From JAVBNA01 sp031551875 (GTDB lineage: Bacteria > Bacillota > Clostridia > Oscillospirales > Acutalibacteraceae): a stretch of 64,000 nt of DNA. Below, piece after piece: positions 36,001 through 45,167 of the stretch. Below the pieces are notes generated by a model. The model had not been told where the DNA came from and ran no database searches. It saw nothing but the letters and a program-made list of their open reading frames with translations. Position numbers and translations under genes: made by a program. The stretch spans positions 54,200-118,199 of the forward strand of contig JAVBNA010000026.1 in assembly GCA_031551875.1 (NCBI GenBank), in the 5' to 3' direction. The first letter of the stretch is position 1. Each line of letters opens with the position of its first letter.

Positions 36001-36397
36001 GCCCCGCCACCTGCCAGGAGGACGGCACGGGAATGGTTGTCCAGTCTCCCTCTTTGGTATAGTCGGCTTTAAAGTGCTCGGGCAGGTTCGTGGTCAGCAT
36101 GTCCAGACGGAAATCCCACGTTCCGTTCAGGCTGATAAAATTGGTAGAACTCGAAAGCTTGCTGTAGGTCGGGTTGGCCTTGGCACTCTCCTTGGTGTCA
36201 AAGGGCACAAACAGGGTTCTGGGGGGTTCGCGGTTGATCTCCACCACTGTCTCCTGGTCATACCACTCATGACCGGTAAATACCGGGTCAACCGCGGCAT
36301 AGCCGTCGGTCGCCGAAGCGGACAGCGTGAAGGGGATCGCCGCGGCCAGCGCAAAAGTCAACAACGCCAGTCCCCATTTTTTCAGTGATGCCTTCAT
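30041..36397 (-). CDS. Secreted GH2 beta-galactosidase with Ig-like repeats, cohesin and dockerin
   Basis: This 2118-residue enzyme has a signal peptide (about 1-30, LSASA). Approximate order: GH2 sugar-binding, Ig-like and TIM-barrel domains (55-720), beta-galactosidase small-chain-like domain (820-1130), a cadherin-like sandwich (from 1155), a lectin-like domain (1317-1575), an Ig-like segment, three tandem Big_2 repeats (1686-1930), a cohesin-like domain (1932-2056) and a type I dockerin (2062-2118). Acid/base Glu541 (SMGNEC) and nucleophile Glu601 (PCEYEHAMGN) are present. Dockerin loops are GDISLNGEVDVSDA and ADVNKDGRVNVGDV; the first has Ser and Asn at positions usually Asn and Asp. The ATG at 36397 begins the signal peptide; a longer frame runs back into the promoter. 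It is a monocistronic gene with a long leader. Confidence 0.93.
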   Translation of the reverse strand: MKASLKKWGLALLTFALAAAIPFTLSASATDGYAAVDPVFTGHEWYDQETVVEINREPPRTLFVPFDTKESAKANPTYSKLSSSTNFISLNGTWDFRLDMLTTNLPEHFKADYTKEGDWTTIPVPSSWQVAGQYAGVYGDYPIYQNQNYPWQAYGMSMGQPKAPSGLTTATRNPVGSYMREIFIPADWGNKQCIISFMGVGQGMYLWVNGRSVGYAEDSWTAKEFDITPYIIPGQNNKIAVRVHRWTTGGFWENQDQIDVSGICRDVFMFAAPKTNIKDYTLVTDLRTFEESADADLNVKFLMSNRYGAAASNYKLSVSLYDKDGAVVFENEEQTFSMAANEETKELNVSKLVANPRKWSAESPYLYTAVFSVYDGTGAHVESISQRVGFRQLRRVGGGTTDSRGWNTVGTAADPNRLRINGRVLYLKGVNRGEVDATGGKTISRERMLFEVKTMKQNNINSVRTSHYPHDPYMYELYDEFGIYVQDEFNVESHNGRNSGIDGSVQTTNGRWSNSLSDRCQNAVLRDKNVTSVIMWSMGNECGAGTYHGNNYAWIRANDPTRFIHFQANSSAYSDMQTRMYETAATEGSYSDNNKPNIPCEYEHAMGNAGGGLFAYTQGFENNPRNQGGWIWDWYDQSILTKKADGSFYYGFGGDWGDTSNSGAFCGNGIGILADGKPNPALSEVRADYQDIKISAADDAAILAGNFTFKNYALFTNANAYDFVWEVMEDNVRIGTGTMSLDIPAMLPSDLTAQAHTLNVPYQMPGTLKAGAKYYLNLSFRLKTATSWASAGYAASYEQFEIPVSVPSAGVGLASVPVLGSLNETASDVTITGVNGGKAFSLNISKATGLITNYTVEGKLLIQNGPIPNFYRALTDNDIGGTYSSTSFGSLIGKAWRYAGRDKTVTDVKVMRLNSKTAKVIVTGTLPSKNGNTSYPSTYAIEYTVYGNGDITVNNRVSPNSSAYVMGMVGSYVQLPLEYQNVKYFGRGPEENYIDRRTGTDVGVYSAAIPEMYTLRLRSQETGNRTDTHWVSVTNNDGFGLLAVAEDVMEFSALNHTAEDMSTWNTSDAATGPRHPSDTKTPTEVTLSLNNIQMGVGSENWQRGPYGQTGSMAYGDYMVRPDKDYNYTYTLRAILPAQDPMAQSKTLVVGSPMLRKIFVDGVELASFNEKVKSYDITLAANTPFPVISIETYEGVTPVIVQATAAQKYCTINLSKGEEEDAYVINFARDLDFLTDIQANGTQIKGFNPIVRDFTIQWPQGSALPNFTAAAVNGVTAVITQPTEATMKATFVASNAFGDAQTYTVTLVWVNDFDTQRPAAWGTKIDVQTFPLGDVIWSNYPASGNTNNYYYVNNPPAGVNERGDLPFVGLYPNRRIVGSGKTTASKVIIDEDTGKKVFWHKNGNGSSGNAIGDTLVGLETQNTTNIAGKTLVMYAKVRPVAGSFALSFRDGNAECRNAAEIFKVSLCNTGIRYSTTTGSGSNNGVSDSAMTAWQTTLDRTRYYEIWMLDTPNMGGTNGHHVSAYVRFTNAAGQEVLYKMENRRQTTASATTVNWPVFALYEGNVTANAYIEDFNVYVINTASPLITFDVTGPTSISMPKDVSGSRSVQLSSAIVHTAEDRIPVPGVTGTKWEILGQESIQGATIDQTGKLTITGDCVDNYVDIKVSNPSDTSEWKPVVYRVNILPYVAPTALALDQSTLTVRVGKGTAALAPVFIPANASDQSVTWVSGDPSIATVSEMGVVTPVARGTTTITATSVDGGLTASCAVTVEQPATSVTLDRTSATLYVGGDTLTLTPTVNPANANNKEVTWSSLNTAVATVENGVITAVARGTATIRVTTVDGSLTANCSVTVVQPVTGVEVSPATLSLTEGDEGILTAAILPANANNQNYTWSSSNDKLVSVDQTGKVTALRPGAATITATSADGGLTGSCVVTVGTKYTYTASTGDSIAVPITAENCDRLSGVRGTIHYDEELLTLESITAKNGFTVVSDDTRFVLVTPQGAGVSGDAVVGYAVFTVKAGLLDDISSYVTFEDVSGTNEDLADVNADIPSIEIRIVGIPPVPGDISLNGEVDVSDAIMLMQYLAGNRELSPRALKAADVNKDGRVNVGDVTIIMQMCL

Positions 36398-36435
36398 AAT
36401 CCCTATGTTCTCCTCTCGTCTTTTCACTCTTCTGC

Positions 36436-36447
36436 TTAAACGTTTCA
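36436..36447. promoter_or_regulatory. LacI/CcpA-type operator candidate in the GH2 leader
   Basis: The core AAACGTTT (36438-36445) lies within TTAAACGTTTCAA, a CG-centred palindrome like those bound by LacI-family sugar repressors or CcpA. It is downstream of the promoter and 41-48 nt upstream of the start codon, a position suited to blocking elongation. Confidence 0.4.
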
Positions 36448-36564
36448 AATTCGCCGGAAACCGCCGTTCAGTAATCGATCTCAGTCCCCTCCCCTCCGCG
36501 TTTTTCGCCCTCCCGCACCGGAAGATGCCGAATATTGATTTCACGCAAAACATAATACAAAAGC

Positions 36565-36593
36565 AGTTTATATCAAAACTCACAAAAAGTCAA
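36565..36593 (-). promoter_or_regulatory. Promoter of the second GH2 gene
   Basis: TTGACT (36588-36593) with TAAACT at 17 nt (36565-36570), or TATAAA at 15 nt, on the minus strand. It is in the most AT-rich part of the region. Confidence 0.55.
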
Positions 36594-36709
36594 GTAAATG
36601 TCTGGTTTTATTATCTCTTTTTCGCATGATGCTCACTAAAAGTAGCAAAATAATGCATTGTTTGCGTTTTTTTGCTGGGTGTTTTTCCCTGAAAAACAAG
36701 CACACTTCC

Positions 36710-36738
36710 TTTACAGAAATCGAAAAATCAAGTATACT
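36710..36738 (+). promoter_or_regulatory. Sigma-A promoter of the small zinc-ribbon protein gene
   Basis: TTTACA (36710-36715), a 17 nt spacer and TATACT (36733-36738), 24 nt before the GTG start. Confidence 0.75.
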
Positions 36739-36762
36739 TTGTTTGAATTGGAGGGATTTTCA

Positions 36763-37071
36763 GTGAAACGCGATATGGTTTGTCCTGCGTGCCGGGAAAG
36801 GGTCTACGTTGAGCTGGCGCGGCTGATCAAATGCCCGATTTGCGGGCATTCTACTGATTTGCTAGAAAAGAGATCCGGCCTGTTTTGGTTCCGAAATCTG
36901 ATCCTTTTCATGATCGCCAATGGATGTATAATATGCGAAGTCTTGTTTGCCGACGACTGGCATGTCCCCCGGTATGTTAGCGTTCCTACCTATTCTCTTC
37001 TATTTGGCGTCTTGTCTTTATTTCTGCAGAATGCTATCTATGCCCACATCATCAAAAAGCACTACCAATAG
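36763..37071 (+). CDS. Small membrane protein with zinc ribbon
   Basis: The 102-residue protein starts with a zinc-ribbon pattern, CPAC (about 7-10) and CPIC (about 24-27), followed by two hydrophobic helices (about 40-58 and 70-92). GTG is chosen as start because GGAGGG lies 8 nt upstream. I do not recognise a named family; the layout resembles small zinc-ribbon membrane proteins. It has its own promoter and terminator. Confidence 0.6.
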   Translation: MKRDMVCPACRERVYVELARLIKCPICGHSTDLLEKRSGLFWFRNLILFMIANGCIICEVLFADDWHVPRYVSVPTYSLLFGVLSLFLQNAIYAHIIKKHYQ

Positions 37072-37073
37072 CA

Positions 37074-37105
37074 AAACGCCTCCTGTCCGCGGACAGGAGG
37101 CGTTT
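37074..37105. terminator. Bidirectional terminator between the zinc-ribbon gene and the arg operon
   Basis: AAACGCCTCCTGTCC and GGACAGGAGGCGTTT pair with almost no loop (GC). It lies 4 nt after the argF stop codon. Confidence 0.85.
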
Positions 37106-37108
37106 GTT

Positions 37109-38017
37109 TTAGTCCTTCATCAGGGTGACCAACACCGCCTTTTGGGCGTGCAGGCGGTTCTCCGCTTCCTCGAAGATCTCGGCGGCGTGCGCCTCAAAGA
37201 TCTCGGCGGTGATCTCCTCCTCCCGATGGGCGGGCAGGCAGTGGAGCACCATCGCGTCGGGCTTTGCGGCCGACATCAGCTCCGCGCTGACCTGATACCC
37301 CGCAAAGGCGGCGCGGCGCTTCTGCGCCTCGCCCTCCTGCCCCATGGATGCCCACACGTCGGTGATCACGACGTCGGCGTCTTTGGCGGCCTCCTCGGGG
37401 GTGCGCACCAGACTGAATTTTTCGCCGTATGCTTTTGCAAATTCGAACACCCGTCCGTCGGGATCATAGCCCTCCGGGCAGGCGGCTGAAACGGACATGC
37501 CCACCTTGAGGCCGCCGACAATGAGCGAATTCATCATATTGTTGCCGTCTCCGATGAAGCACAGTTTGAGGCCGTCGAAATGCCCCTTGAACTCGCGGAT
37601 GGTCAGCAGGTCGGCGAGCACCTGGCAGGGATGGGCAAAATCGGTCAGGCCGTTGATGATCGGAATGGAGCCGTACCGCGCCAGATCCTCCACCTCGCTC
37701 TGCGCGAAGGTGCGGATCATGATGCCATCAAGATAGCGCGACAGCACACGCGCCGTGTCCTGCACCGGCTCGCCCCGCCCGATCTGCAAATCGTTGGACG
37801 ACAAAAACAGCGGCATTCCGCCCAGCTGATACATGCCCACCTCAAAGGACACGCGTGTGCGCGTGGACGCCTTCTGGAAAATCATGCCGAGGGTTTTGCC
37901 CTCGAGATGGCGATGAGGGATGCCGTGTTTCTGCTCATATTTGAGCTGGTCGGCCAAATTGAGCAGCCCGATGATCTCCTCTCCCGAGAGATCAAGCATT
38001 TTTAAAAGATGTTTCAC
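37109..38017 (-). CDS. argF: Ornithine carbamoyltransferase
   Basis: The 302-residue enzyme converts ornithine and carbamoyl phosphate to citrulline. The carbamoyl phosphate motif STRTR (about 46-50), HPCQ and the ornithine-binding HCLPAHR near the C terminus are all present. It starts at GTG, overlapping the argD stop (GTGA), with AAGGAG 10 nt upstream. It is the last gene of the arg operon. Confidence 0.97.
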   Translation of the reverse strand: MKHLLKMLDLSGEEIIGLLNLADQLKYEQKHGIPHRHLEGKTLGMIFQKASTRTRVSFEVGMYQLGGMPLFLSSNDLQIGRGEPVQDTARVLSRYLDGIMIRTFAQSEVEDLARYGSIPIINGLTDFAHPCQVLADLLTIREFKGHFDGLKLCFIGDGNNMMNSLIVGGLKVGMSVSAACPEGYDPDGRVFEFAKAYGEKFSLVRTPEEAAKDADVVITDVWASMGQEGEAQKRRAAFAGYQVSAELMSAAKPDAMVLHCLPAHREEEITAEIFEAHAAEIFEEAENRLHAQKAVLVTLMKD

Positions 38018-39213
38018 TGTACCGTCTCCTTTCCGATTTCACGCACTGCGTCCTCCAGGATCACGAGCGCCTCCTCCAGTTGGTCATAGGTCATGGTCAG
38101 GGGGGGCAGTAGCCGGATATTCTCCTTGGCGGTCAGCACGAGCAGCCCTTTCTCCAGACATCTCAGCAGCACGTCTTTCGCCGTCCCTTTTTTCAGTGAG
38201 AAGCCGATCATCAGCCCCATCCCCCGCACCTCGGCTACATTATCCATGTCCTCAAGTCGGTTGCGGAGGTAAAGCCCTTTGGTGGCCACAATATTGAGAA
38301 AGTTTTCGTTCCGCACACGGCTCACCACCTCGAGTGCACCCGCGCAGACAATCGGGTTTCCGCCGTAGGTCGTGCCGTGCATCCCAGCTGACAGCACACC
38401 CGCAAGCCTTTCCCCGCATAGGCAGGCCCCGATGGGCAGTCCTCCGCCCAGACCCTTGGCGGAGGTAATGATGTCGGGCGTGACGCCGTACTGCTCATAG
38501 GCGTAAAAGGTGCCGGTACGGCCCACACCGGTCTGCACCTCGTCAACAATCAGAAGGATGTCCCGCTCGCCGCACAGCTGCGCGACCTGTGTCACAAACG
38601 CCCTGTCTAGGGGCAACACGCCGCCCTCGCCCTGGATCAGCTCCAGCATCACCGCACAGGTGTTTTCGTTCACTTTTTCCAGCACGTCGTCAAAGTTTCC
38701 CGCCTCGGCAAATACAAACCCCTCCGTAAAGGGAAAGAAATAGTTGTGCATGGCTTCCTGCCCGGTGGCGGAGAGGGTGGTCACAGTCCGGCCGTGGAAG
38801 GAGTTTTTGAGGCTTACGATCTCATTCCGACCGCTGCCGTGGGTGTCAAGCGAATACTTGCGCGCAAGCTTGATCGCGCACTCGTTGGCCTCCGCGCCCG
38901 AATTGGTGAAAAACACCTTCGAAAAGCCGGTGATCTCACACAGTTCCTGCGCCAGCTTCGCCTGCACGGGCTGATAATAGTAGTTGGACACGTGCTGGAG
39001 CGTCGCGGCCTGCTCGCAGACCGCCCTGACCCAGCCCTCGTCGCAGAAGCCCAGCGCGTTGACGCCGATGCCGCTTCCCAGATCAAGGTAGGTTTTGCCG
39101 TCCGCGTCGGTCACCCGCACGCCCTCCCCCCTTACAAGCGTCACCGGATAGCGCGCGTAGGCAGGCATGACATGCTCTTTATCGCGCTTCATGATGTGTT
39201 CGGCTTCGGACAT
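38014..39213 (-). CDS. argD: Acetylornithine aminotransferase
   Basis: The 399-residue PLP enzyme transfers an amino group from glutamate to N-acetylglutamate semialdehyde. The PLP lysine is in ITSAKGLGGGLPIG; NSGAEANE and VDEVQTGVGRTG are conserved. AAGGAGG lies 8 nt before the ATG. It is 16 nt downstream of argB and overlaps argF. Confidence 0.96.
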   Translation of the reverse strand: MSEAEHIMKRDKEHVMPAYARYPVTLVRGEGVRVTDADGKTYLDLGSGIGVNALGFCDEGWVRAVCEQAATLQHVSNYYYQPVQAKLAQELCEITGFSKVFFTNSGAEANECAIKLARKYSLDTHGSGRNEIVSLKNSFHGRTVTTLSATGQEAMHNYFFPFTEGFVFAEAGNFDDVLEKVNENTCAVMLELIQGEGGVLPLDRAFVTQVAQLCGERDILLIVDEVQTGVGRTGTFYAYEQYGVTPDIITSAKGLGGGLPIGACLCGERLAGVLSAGMHGTTYGGNPIVCAGALEVVSRVRNENFLNIVATKGLYLRNRLEDMDNVAEVRGMGLMIGFSLKKGTAKDVLLRCLEKGLLVLTAKENIRLLPPLTMTYDQLEEALVILEDAVREIGKETVQ

Positions 39214-39229
39214 AAAAAAACCTCCTTAC

Positions 39230-40087
39230 TTAATAAAACATCGTGCCGATGCCCTCGTCGGAAAAGAGCTCGATCAAAATAGAATGGGGGATGCGCCCAT
39301 CGATGATGTGAGCGCGGCTGACGCCCCGGCGCACCGCCTCCACACAGCAGTCAATTTTCGGGATCATGCCGCCCGAGACAATGCCCTCCCGCTTGAGGTG
39401 GGGCACCTCGGACACGTTAACCACCGGGATGAGCGTGGACTCATCCTCCCGGTCGCGCAGCAGCCCCTGAATGTCGGTCATCAGTATCAGCTTGACCGCC
39501 CCTAATTCCGCGGCAATGCGGGCGGCCGCAATGTCGGCGTTGATGTTGAACACCTCATCCTGAAACCCCGTGCCCACCGTGGCGACCACCGGCACATAGC
39601 CCTTGTCAATTATGTCCACAATGGGAGAGACATCCACCTGGGTGATCTCCCCCACAAAGCCGAGATCGTCGCCCATGGCCAGCTTTTCGGCGCGGATCAT
39701 GTTGCCGTCCATGCCGCACAGTCCGATCGCCTTCCCGCCCCGTGAGCCCAGCATCTGCACAAGATCCTTGTTGACCTTGCCCGCGAGCACCATCTGGACG
39801 ACGTTCACCGTCTCCTCGTCGGTGTAGCGCATGCCGTTTATAAACCTGCTCTCTTTGCCGATTTTCGACAGCATATCGGTGATCTCCGGACCTCCGCCGT
39901 GCACGAGCACAACGTTGATCCCCACAAGCTGGAGCATGACAATGTCGCTCATCACGGCGTTTTTCAGTTCAGGGCTTGTCATGGCGTTGCCGCCGTATTT
40001 GACCACCACCGTCCTCCCCGACAGCTTCTGGATGTAGGGCAGCGACTGAATGAGAATATTCGCCCGGTCGGTGTTTGAAATGTTCAT
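39230..40087 (-). CDS. argB: Acetylglutamate kinase
   Basis: The 285-residue kinase phosphorylates N-acetylglutamate. Motifs VVKYGGNAM, VHGGGPEI and the feedback-type N terminus are visible, with GGMIPKID near the C terminus. The presence of an extended N-terminal helix suggests the arginine-sensitive hexameric form; this is inferred from the family. Confidence 0.96.
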   Translation of the reverse strand: MNISNTDRANILIQSLPYIQKLSGRTVVVKYGGNAMTSPELKNAVMSDIVMLQLVGINVVLVHGGGPEITDMLSKIGKESRFINGMRYTDEETVNVVQMVLAGKVNKDLVQMLGSRGGKAIGLCGMDGNMIRAEKLAMGDDLGFVGEITQVDVSPIVDIIDKGYVPVVATVGTGFQDEVFNINADIAAARIAAELGAVKLILMTDIQGLLRDREDESTLIPVVNVSEVPHLKREGIVSGGMIPKIDCCVEAVRRGVSRAHIIDGRIPHSILIELFSDEGIGTMFY

Positions 40088-40110
40088 GGTGTCTTTTCTC
40101 CCTCTGCCTG

Positions 40111-41331
40111 TCAGGTTCTGTAGTCTCCGTTGATTTTGACGTAGTCGTAGGTCAGGTCACAGCCGTAGGCTTCGGCAGACGCGTCGCCGTCGGACAGCGT
40201 GATCTCAATCGTAATCTCATTCTCGAGCAAAATCTCCTTGGCGGTGTCCTCGTCAAACTTGACGCCCGCGCCCTTCACACACACCTGGATCGTGCCCTTT
40301 TCCGAAGAGAAGGACACACCCACGCCGCCGATGTCCACCGGGCAGCCCGCATAGCCGATCGCGCACAGCACCCGGCCCCAGTTGGCGTCAGCGCCGAACA
40401 TGGCCGCCTTGAACAGGCTGGAGCAGATGACCGCCTTGGCGACCGCCCGCGCGTCAGGTTTGCTTTTTGCGCCGGTTACACGGCAGATGAGCAGCTTGGT
40501 CGCGCCCTCACCGTCGCACGCAATCTCCTTGGACAGCACCACCATCAGCGCGGTCAGCGCGGCGGTAAACGCAGCGTAATCCTCATTTTTTTCGGCAATT
40601 TCGGCATTGCCCGCCAACCCCGACGCCATAACCGCCGCCATGTCGTTGGTGGAGGTGTCGCCGTCCACGCTGACCATATTGAAGCTGTCGTCCGCCGCCG
40701 CTTTCACCGCGTCGCGCAGCAGCGCGGGGGCAATCGCGCAGTCGGTGGTCACAAAGCAGAGCATGGTCGCCATATTGGGATGGATCATGCCGCTGCCCTT
40801 GGCCATGCCGCCAATCGTGATGGTTTTGCCGCCGATTTCGGCCTGTAAGGCGCACTCCTTTTTGATCGTGTCGGTGGTCATAATCGCCTCGGCGGCATCC
40901 CCGCCGCCCTGCCTGGATAGCACGGCCGTCAGGGGGGCAATCCCCTGTGCGATGGGCTCAAGCGGCAGGATTTCCCCGATCACGCCGGTCGACGCGACAA
41001 TCACGTCGTCCGCGTCAATGCCCAGCGCCTTCGCCGTCAGGTCACACATCGCCCGCGCTTTCTCCTCACCGTCGGCGTTGCAGGTGTTGGCGTTGCCGCT
41101 GTTGCAGATGAGCGCCCGTGCCGTGCCGTTTGTGAGATGCTTCTGCGTGACCAGTAGCGGCGCGCCCTTGACGAGGTTTTGCGTGTAAACCGCCGCAGCG
41201 GCGCAGGGCGTGTCGGCGCAGATCAGCGCCAAGTCCTTTTTATTCTTGTTCCGCCGAACCCCGCAGTGAATACCGGCGGCGGTGAACCCGGCCGGAGCGG
41301 TGACACCGCCCGGAAGCCAAGTATAATTCAT
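40111..41331 (-). CDS. argJ: Bifunctional ornithine acetyltransferase / N-acetylglutamate synthase
   Basis: The 406-residue protein recycles the acetyl group from acetylornithine to glutamate, so argA and argE are not needed. The self-cleavage site lies in VSVDGDTSTNDM, before the Thr of the second subunit. ATG at 41331 has AGAGAGG 9 nt upstream; an ATG at 41340 is directly against that site. It continues the operon 26 nt after argC. Confidence 0.96.
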   Translation of the reverse strand: MNYTWLPGGVTAPAGFTAAGIHCGVRRNKNKKDLALICADTPCAAAAVYTQNLVKGAPLLVTQKHLTNGTARALICNSGNANTCNADGEEKARAMCDLTAKALGIDADDVIVASTGVIGEILPLEPIAQGIAPLTAVLSRQGGGDAAEAIMTTDTIKKECALQAEIGGKTITIGGMAKGSGMIHPNMATMLCFVTTDCAIAPALLRDAVKAAADDSFNMVSVDGDTSTNDMAAVMASGLAGNAEIAEKNEDYAAFTAALTALMVVLSKEIACDGEGATKLLICRVTGAKSKPDARAVAKAVICSSLFKAAMFGADANWGRVLCAIGYAGCPVDIGGVGVSFSSEKGTIQVCVKGAGVKFDEDTAKEILLENEITIEITLSDGDASAEAYGCDLTYDYVKINGDYRT

Positions 41332-41357
41332 GGTTACCATCCTCTCTAAAGCCAAAG

Positions 41358-42395
41358 TTAAAACGCCGGGGGCAGGATGCGAAGCCCCTCTGTTTCAGGC
41401 AGCCCGTACAGCAGGTTCATATTCTGCACCGCCTGCCCTGCGGCGCCCTTGACCATGTTGTCAAGCGCGGCGATCGCAATCAGCGTGTTCGTACGCCCGT
41501 CCACATGGAGCGAAACGTCGCAGAAATTGGAATAGCGCACCGCCTTGATGTCGGCGCACCTCCCCTCGGGCAGCAGCCGCACAAAGGGCTCGCCCGCATA
41601 GGCGTCCTCATAGGCGTCCCGCACGCTTTTCATCGTCAAATTCCCGGCCAGCGGCGCATAGCAGGTTGCCAGAATGCCGCGGTTGACCGGAAGCAGGTGG
41701 GGCACAAAGGTCAGCGTGACCGCCTCTCCCGTACACCGGCGAAGCGTCTGCTCGATTTCGGGGGTGTGACGGTGTACCGCCACTTTATAGGCCGAAAATC
41801 CCTCATTGAGTTCGGCAAAATGGGTGTTCTGCGAAAGGGCGCGCCCCGCGCCGGTCACGCCTGACTTGCAGTCGGCAATGATGCCTTTCGGCAAAATCAG
41901 CCCCGCGCGCAGCGCTGGCACAAGCGCCAGCGGCACAGCGGTGGTGTAGCAGCCGGGGTTCGCGACAATGCACCTGCCCGGAATGTCGCTTCGAAAAAAC
42001 TCCGGCAGGCCGTACACCGCTTCGCTGTGCAGCGCTTTGTCGGTGTATTCGAGGCCGTACCATTCTCTGTAGTCCCCCTCGTCCTCCAGACGAAAGTCGG
42101 CGCCCAGGTCGACAAATCGCTTGCCCTGCGCCGCACAGTCCGCGGCCAGCGGCTCGGACAGTCCGTGGGGCAGCGCCGCGAACACAACGTCCGATTTCCG
42201 GATCACCTCGTCCTGCGTCACGCAGACGTCGTCCAGCATACCAAAGTAAGCGGGGTAGACCTCCGACAGCGCCTTGCCCTCAAAGCTGACCGAGCTGACC
42301 GCGGCAATTTCCACACCGGGGTGGGCGTATAACAGGCGGCACAGCTCCGCGCCTGCGTAGCCGGTCGCACCGATGATTCCTGCTTTGATCTTCAT
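41358..42395 (-). CDS. argC: N-acetyl-gamma-glutamyl-phosphate reductase
   Basis: The 345-residue enzyme reduces acetylglutamyl phosphate with NADPH. The nucleotide-binding start GIIGATGYAGAELCRLL and the active-site Cys in NPGCYTT are present. The ATG overlaps the argH stop by 4 nt. Confidence 0.97.
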   Translation of the reverse strand: MKIKAGIIGATGYAGAELCRLLYAHPGVEIAAVSSVSFEGKALSEVYPAYFGMLDDVCVTQDEVIRKSDVVFAALPHGLSEPLAADCAAQGKRFVDLGADFRLEDEGDYREWYGLEYTDKALHSEAVYGLPEFFRSDIPGRCIVANPGCYTTAVPLALVPALRAGLILPKGIIADCKSGVTGAGRALSQNTHFAELNEGFSAYKVAVHRHTPEIEQTLRRCTGEAVTLTFVPHLLPVNRGILATCYAPLAGNLTMKSVRDAYEDAYAGEPFVRLLPEGRCADIKAVRYSNFCDVSLHVDGRTNTLIAIAALDNMVKGAAGQAVQNMNLLYGLPETEGLRILPPAF

Positions 42396-43774
42396 GAATT
42401 TGCTCCTTTAAGCCATGTGAGCAGCATCTCGGCCTGGACGCGCACGTTGTCGGGCGCGGGCCCGCCGTACACCTGCCGCCCGCCGACACACGTATCCAGT
42501 GAAATGGCCGCGTACACGTCGCCGTCAAACGCCTCGTGCGCCGCCTTGTACTCCTCCTCCGGCAGCTCCTCCAGCGTCGTGCCCAGCTCGAGGCAACGCG
42601 CCACCAGGCTCCCGGTCGCCTTATAGGCGTCGCGGAAGGGTACGCCCCTGCCCACGAGGTAGTCGGCCGCGTCGGTGGCGTTGATGAAGCCGCCCGCCGC
42701 CGCTCTGCGCATATTCTCCGGCAGTATTGTCATGGTTTTCAGCATGGGCGTCAGGGTGGAGAGACACAGCTTCACGGTGTCCACCGCGTCGAAGATGGCC
42801 TCTTTGTCCTCCTGCATATCCTTGTTGTAGGCGAGCGGAAGTCCCTTCATCATGGTCAGCAACCCGGTCAGGTCGCCGAACACGCGCCCCGCCTTGCCGC
42901 GCACCAGCTCGGCAATGTCTGGGTTTTTCTTTTGGGGCATGATGGACGAACCGGTGGAAAAGGCGTCGTCCAGCTCGATGAATTTAAACTCCCACGAGCA
43001 CCAGAGGATAATCTCCTCCGAAAAGCGGGAAAGGTGCACCATGATGATGGACAGCGCCGCTGCCAGCTCAAGGCAGAAGTCCCGGTCTGACACGCCGTCG
43101 AGGCTGTTGCGCGACACGCGCGAAAAGCCCAGAAGCTCCGCTGTGCGCGCGCGGTTCAGTGGATAGGTCGTCCCTGCCAGCGCGCACGAGCCCAGCGGCA
43201 GCTCATCCATGCGCACCACGCAGTCGCGCAGCCGTCCGAGGTCGCGCAGCGCCATCTCCCCGTAGGCGAGCAGGTGGTGGCCGAAGGTGACCGGCTGGGC
43301 GCGCTGAAGATGGGTGTAGCCGGGCATGATCACGCCCGCGTTATCCCGCGCCTGCTCGGCGATCACGGTCAGCAGCCCGCGCAGCAGCGCTTCCAGCTCG
43401 GCGCACTGACCCTTGAGGTACAGCCGCAGGTCGGTTGCGACCTGATCATTGCGGCTGCGCGCCGTGTGCAGGCGTTTGCCCGCGTCGCCGGCGCGTTTGG
43501 TCAGCTCCCCCTCCACGAAGGTGTGGATGTCCTCCGCGCCCCTATCAATGGACAGCGTGCCGTCCTGCACCTCTCGCAGAATGTCGTTGAGCCCCGCGTG
43601 AATGACGTCGCGGTCGGCTTCGCTGATAATGCCGCACTCACAGAGCATCTGCGAATGGGCAAGGCTCCCCTCAATGTCCTCCGCAAGCATCCGGCAGTCA
43701 AAGGAGATGGAGGAGTTAAAATCGTTGGTCGTCTGGTCGAGCTCCTTCCCGAACCGTCCTGTCCACAACTTCAT
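42392..43774 (-). CDS. argH: Argininosuccinate lyase
   Basis: The 460-residue lyase splits argininosuccinate into arginine and fumarate. The superfamily signature SSIMPQKKNPD with the catalytic Ser is intact, as are TARSRNDQVATD and GYTHLQRAQPVTFGHH. It starts 2 nt after the argG stop codon, so ribosomes must reach it by coupling or re-initiation; the argG nonsense codon may therefore affect its expression. Confidence 0.97.
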   Translation of the reverse strand: MKLWTGRFGKELDQTTNDFNSSISFDCRMLAEDIEGSLAHSQMLCECGIISEADRDVIHAGLNDILREVQDGTLSIDRGAEDIHTFVEGELTKRAGDAGKRLHTARSRNDQVATDLRLYLKGQCAELEALLRGLLTVIAEQARDNAGVIMPGYTHLQRAQPVTFGHHLLAYGEMALRDLGRLRDCVVRMDELPLGSCALAGTTYPLNRARTAELLGFSRVSRNSLDGVSDRDFCLELAAALSIIMVHLSRFSEEIILWCSWEFKFIELDDAFSTGSSIMPQKKNPDIAELVRGKAGRVFGDLTGLLTMMKGLPLAYNKDMQEDKEAIFDAVDTVKLCLSTLTPMLKTMTILPENMRRAAAGGFINATDAADYLVGRGVPFRDAYKATGSLVARCLELGTTLEELPEEEYKAAHEAFDGDVYAAISLDTCVGGRQVYGGPAPDNVRVQAEMLLTWLKGANS

Positions 43775-43776
43775 GT

Positions 43777-44997
<1,221 letters not shown>

Positions 44998-45037
44998 AAT
45001 ATCCCAGTCCTTTCCTGATTCACTATAGAATACTATC

Positions 45038-45065
45038 ATTATACACATTCTATGGATTAATGCAA
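45038..45065 (-). promoter_or_regulatory. Sigma-A promoter of the arg operon
   Basis: TTGCAT (45060-45065), a 16 nt spacer and TATAAT (45038-45043) on the minus strand. An inverted repeat ATAGAAT/ATTCTAT (45025-45031 and 45047-45053) frames the -10 box. Confidence 0.75.
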
Positions 45066-45074
45066 GCATTTTAT

Positions 45075-45088
45075 TGAATAAATATTCA
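45075..45088. promoter_or_regulatory. ArgR/AhrC operator (ARG box) of the arg operon
   Basis: TGAATAAATATTCA matches the ARG box consensus TGAAT-N4-ATTCA exactly. It lies 9 nt upstream of the -35 box, so arginine-bound ArgR could repress the operon. No argR gene is in the window. Confidence 0.7.
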
Positions 45089-45167
45089 TTTTCTGTTCCC
45101 TTTGTAACTCTGCACAAATCGTGGGAATTTCATGCTATTTTCTTTGCGTATCCAGTGTCCTCCCGTC

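Larger units (their letters stand above)
36398..36762. other. Divergent control region of the second GH2 gene
   Basis: About 365 nt without a gene. It contains the GH2 promoter, a roughly 160 nt leader with a LacI-type palindrome, and the promoter of the small zinc-ribbon protein on the other strand. Confidence 0.6.

Noticed and set aside
31556..36388. Several long plus-strand frames opposite the second GH2 gene
   Set aside because: They are antisense shadows with no start signals or domains.
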